The position numbers and the translations under genes were made by a program. This document shows, piece after piece, positions 62,172 through 64,000 of a stretch of DNA of 64,000 nucleotides. Source of the stretch: Eubacterium sp. (GTDB lineage: Bacteria > Bacillota > Clostridia > Lachnospirales > Lachnospiraceae); assembly GCA_017938215.1 (NCBI GenBank), contig JAGBBZ010000017.1:19300-83299 (forward strand), given 5' to 3'. How positions within the stretch are numbered: the first letter of the stretch is position 1; every line of letters begins with the position of its first letter. The notes beneath the pieces were generated by a model. The model saw nothing but the letters and a program-made list of their open reading frames with translations. It had not been told where the DNA came from and did not search any database.

Positions 62172-64000
62172 ATGAAAAAGAACAGAAAACAGATTAGTAT
62201 CCTTTTGATTTTTTCAATGATTTTCACTACCGTATTTACATCAATGTCACCAGAAGTTTGTGCAGAAGAAGTGACTGGGGTAACGGTTACGACACAAGAG
62301 CAGTTTATGTCGGCATTAAATCAAGGACAGAGTCCGATTATTGTAGATGGAGTGATTACGATTGGGAAAGAAGCGGATTCTTCTGGGAAGATGCAACCAG
62401 TGGTGATTCCGGCAGGAACGGTGATAAAAGGGACCTCTAATGGAAGCCTAAATTCGCGAGGTCCGATTCAACTTGGAGGAGATAATGTTTGTTTTCAGGA
62501 TATTGAATTAACATTTTCCTCTAGTTCAGCCCTTGGTTCTGTACCACATCGAGAGATTTTTTTGGCAGGCTATGCATTGACATTAGACAATGTAAGTACC
62601 TATTTAGAGGGAGCTGGTGGGAATCTTGGCGGATTAGGGGGAAGCGAATCCGAGTTATTACCGACGGTATATGCAGGAGCGTTTGAGGGGACTGCGGTTT
62701 TAGGGGATAACGCTTCGTTGATCGTGCAAAATGCAAATTCTGATACGCAGTTTCAGGGGATTTACATGGGGCATGATGCGGGGACAGATAATAAGATTCC
62801 TTATGCAGGACAGGCGACGGTTCAGTTAGATTGTCCGTTTGTTGCTACAGAAGGAATTCATACAGAAGAAAATACGAGTGCCAGCATCACGATTGTTGGA
62901 GACGGTACTGCAATTGCACCAGCGTTTTATGGAAACGATGCCACGACACTTACCATTGACACATGTACCACGACACAAACAGAGATTGATGGAGTTGGAA
63001 CCATTGTTTTGGATAATGGTGCATGGTTGCAAGCAAAGACTACGAATTTGAATCATGTGACGGTGAAAAATGGTGCGTGTTTGGATTTTAGTGAGTTGTC
63101 GGATGCAATATCGTTAAAGAGTTTTACCGGAATTTCCGCAAGTTCAGCGACCGAGACAAAGGGAATTTTATCTTTGGATACAGAAGGAAGTTTGACAATT
63201 ACTGGCGATGTGGAAGGAATTGCGATATTTCAGACGGGAGGTCCAGCTTTGCCCGGAACGGTATATGCGGAACATCCATACATCAAGACAGGACAGCCGG
63301 AAGAAGATGAGATTAATTTCGTATTTCCACAGAAGACGATAGACAATGGATTTGAACTTCAGTATAGCGAGGGCGCATGGACAGCAGTAAGTACATATTC
63401 TGGGTTGGAAATTGGTGAAATTCGGATTGACGAGGCACCGGAAAGCGTGAATGTTGAGACGATTGTTCGGGATGGGGAAAGTGATGTTCCGAATGAATCT
63501 GCGTATTTTCGAATTACATGGTATGATAAAAATGGTGGGGCCTATAGCAATGAAGATGCGGAATATAATGTCTTGTATCAATATGATTATGTAATTGCCA
63601 TAAAGACTGAATATTGGCAAAGTGGGGATGCTGAGGTTGCAGAAAAAGAAGATTGGGGCAACCCGATATATTTGATGAGTAAAGAGGATCAGTCAGGAAA
63701 GTACTATTTGTATGCAGAAGAAGGTGTGAAAACAGGAGATTATACTTTTTTATTCCTTTCGGAGTATTATGATATGTACAATCCACCTGTGACCGTGGGA
63801 GATGTGAAAGCCTTACAAGAAAAAGTGTTAGCGCAATGTCGTGTTCTTTTTTACGATTCGGAAACTGGCGTGCCGACACCGGCACCAACAGTAGCACCGA
63901 CAGCAAAGCCGACAGTAATGCCAACGGCGATACCAACAGTAGCACCGACAGCAAAGCCGACAGTAATGCCAACGGCGATACCAACAGTAGCACCGACAGC
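62172..64000 (+). CDS. Secreted beta-rich protein with Pro-Thr repeat linker (partial, runs off the end)
   Basis: An open frame from ATG 62172 to the window end (609 codons, no stop). It has a signal peptide (MKKNRKQISILLIF..., cleavage after VCA near 31). The body to ~560 is a beta-rich sequence with many short Val/Ile/Thr strands and Asn/Gly turns (VVIPAGTVIKG, CFQDIELTF, ASLIVQNAN), suggestive of a right-handed beta-helix as in polysaccharide lyases or adhesins. A Pro-Thr linker follows with 16-residue repeats (PTVAPTAKPTVMPTAI). A GGGG-type ribosome site (AAAGGGGG) precedes the ATG. The catalytic or anchor domain would lie beyond the window. The fold is inferred. Confidence 0.75.
   Translation, partial: MKKNRKQISILLIFSMIFTTVFTSMSPEVCAEEVTGVTVTTQEQFMSALNQGQSPIIVDGVITIGKEADSSGKMQPVVIPAGTVIKGTSNGSLNSRGPIQLGGDNVCFQDIELTFSSSSALGSVPHREIFLAGYALTLDNVSTYLEGAGGNLGGLGGSESELLPTVYAGAFEGTAVLGDNASLIVQNANSDTQFQGIYMGHDAGTDNKIPYAGQATVQLDCPFVATEGIHTEENTSASITIVGDGTAIAPAFYGNDATTLTIDTCTTTQTEIDGVGTIVLDNGAWLQAKTTNLNHVTVKNGACLDFSELSDAISLKSFTGISASSATETKGILSLDTEGSLTITGDVEGIAIFQTGGPALPGTVYAEHPYIKTGQPEEDEINFVFPQKTIDNGFELQYSEGAWTAVSTYSGLEIGEIRIDEAPESVNVETIVRDGESDVPNESAYFRITWYDKNGGAYSNEDAEYNVLYQYDYVIAIKTEYWQSGDAEVAEKEDWGNPIYLMSKEDQSGKYYLYAEEGVKTGDYTFLFLSEYYDMYNPPVTVGDVKALQEKVLAQCRVLFYDSETGVPTPAPTVAPTAKPTVMPTAIPTVAPTAKPTVMPTAIPTVAPT
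63885..64000 (+). repeat. 48-bp in-frame tandem repeat (linker)
   Basis: The unit beginning CCAACAGTAGCACCGACA recurs at 63885, 63933 and 63981, a period of 48 bases (16 residues), to the window edge: about 2.4 visible copies, nearly identical. It encodes Pro-Thr linker residues of the secreted protein. Confidence 0.85.

Noticed and set aside
1-64000. tRNA, rRNA, insertion sequence or prophage genes
   Set aside because: None of the characteristic sequences, transposases, integrases or phage structural genes was seen on either strand.

Overview
The window looks like a chromosomal segment of a Gram-positive, spore-forming clostridium, most probably of the family Lachnospiraceae. The reasons are an intact Spo0A, the gene order rel / metallo-hydrolase / hemZ / hisS / aspS, secreted proteins with lysine-rich Ig-like domains and Pro-Thr linkers, an NPxTG-like wall sorting signal, moderate-to-low GC, and strong AGGAGG ribosome sites. 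The species cannot be named from the sequence alone. No rRNA, tRNA, CRISPR array, insertion sequence or prophage is visible, and coding density is high. No stretch of more than about 300 bases lacks a gene; the two longest gaps (13836-14095 and 16338-16626) hold a manganese riboswitch and two opposed promoters.

Layout. 1-3400: the tail of a membrane protein, a sensor kinase, two GNAT acetyltransferases and an HD-GYP protein. 3400-8012: two tandem paralogous secreted SGNH esterases, the first carrying an internal 414-bp duplication. 8027-13237: a four-gene ABC transporter plus two-component system, with its own promoter. 13248-16434 (minus strand): mntP behind a yybP-ykoY riboswitch/terminator, then an OPT-family transporter overlapping a PqqD-like protein. 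16539-26233: spo0A, then the stringent-response and aminoacyl-tRNA synthetase cluster, ending with galM. 26362-34253: a tightly packed operon of a small membrane protein, a fused chromate-family transporter, a 1774-residue surface protein with a sortase-like anchor, and a hemolysin III/PAQR protein; fabV follows. 35562-42195: a beta-CASP nuclease, an EAL phosphodiesterase with a degenerate GGDEF domain, a fructose-6-phosphate aldolase/transaldolase, split transketolase, and a convergent diguanylate cyclase. 42282-53699: aroA, argS, two unusual ATPases, yqeG, an M24 peptidase, a fused AroD-AroK, efp, fabH and a nucleosidase. 53690-62089: an SGNH hydrolase, a LytTR/GHKL regulatory pair with a CPBP protease, and small nucleotide-, phosphate- and acetyl-transfer genes. 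62172-end: the start of another secreted protein with a Pro-Thr repeat linker.

Functional themes. Three c-di-GMP proteins (HD-GYP, EAL, GGDEF) lie within 40 kb. Shikimate enzymes (AroA, AroD-AroK), pentose-phosphate enzymes and fatty-acid enzymes (FabH, FabV) are housekeeping. The extracellular proteins suggest a bacterium that deacylates or handles plant or mucosal polysaccharide. The most tractable regulatory element is the manganese riboswitch. The least explained parts are the surface-protein operon, the DUF234/DUF815 ATPase pair, and the leader upstream of the HD-GYP gene.
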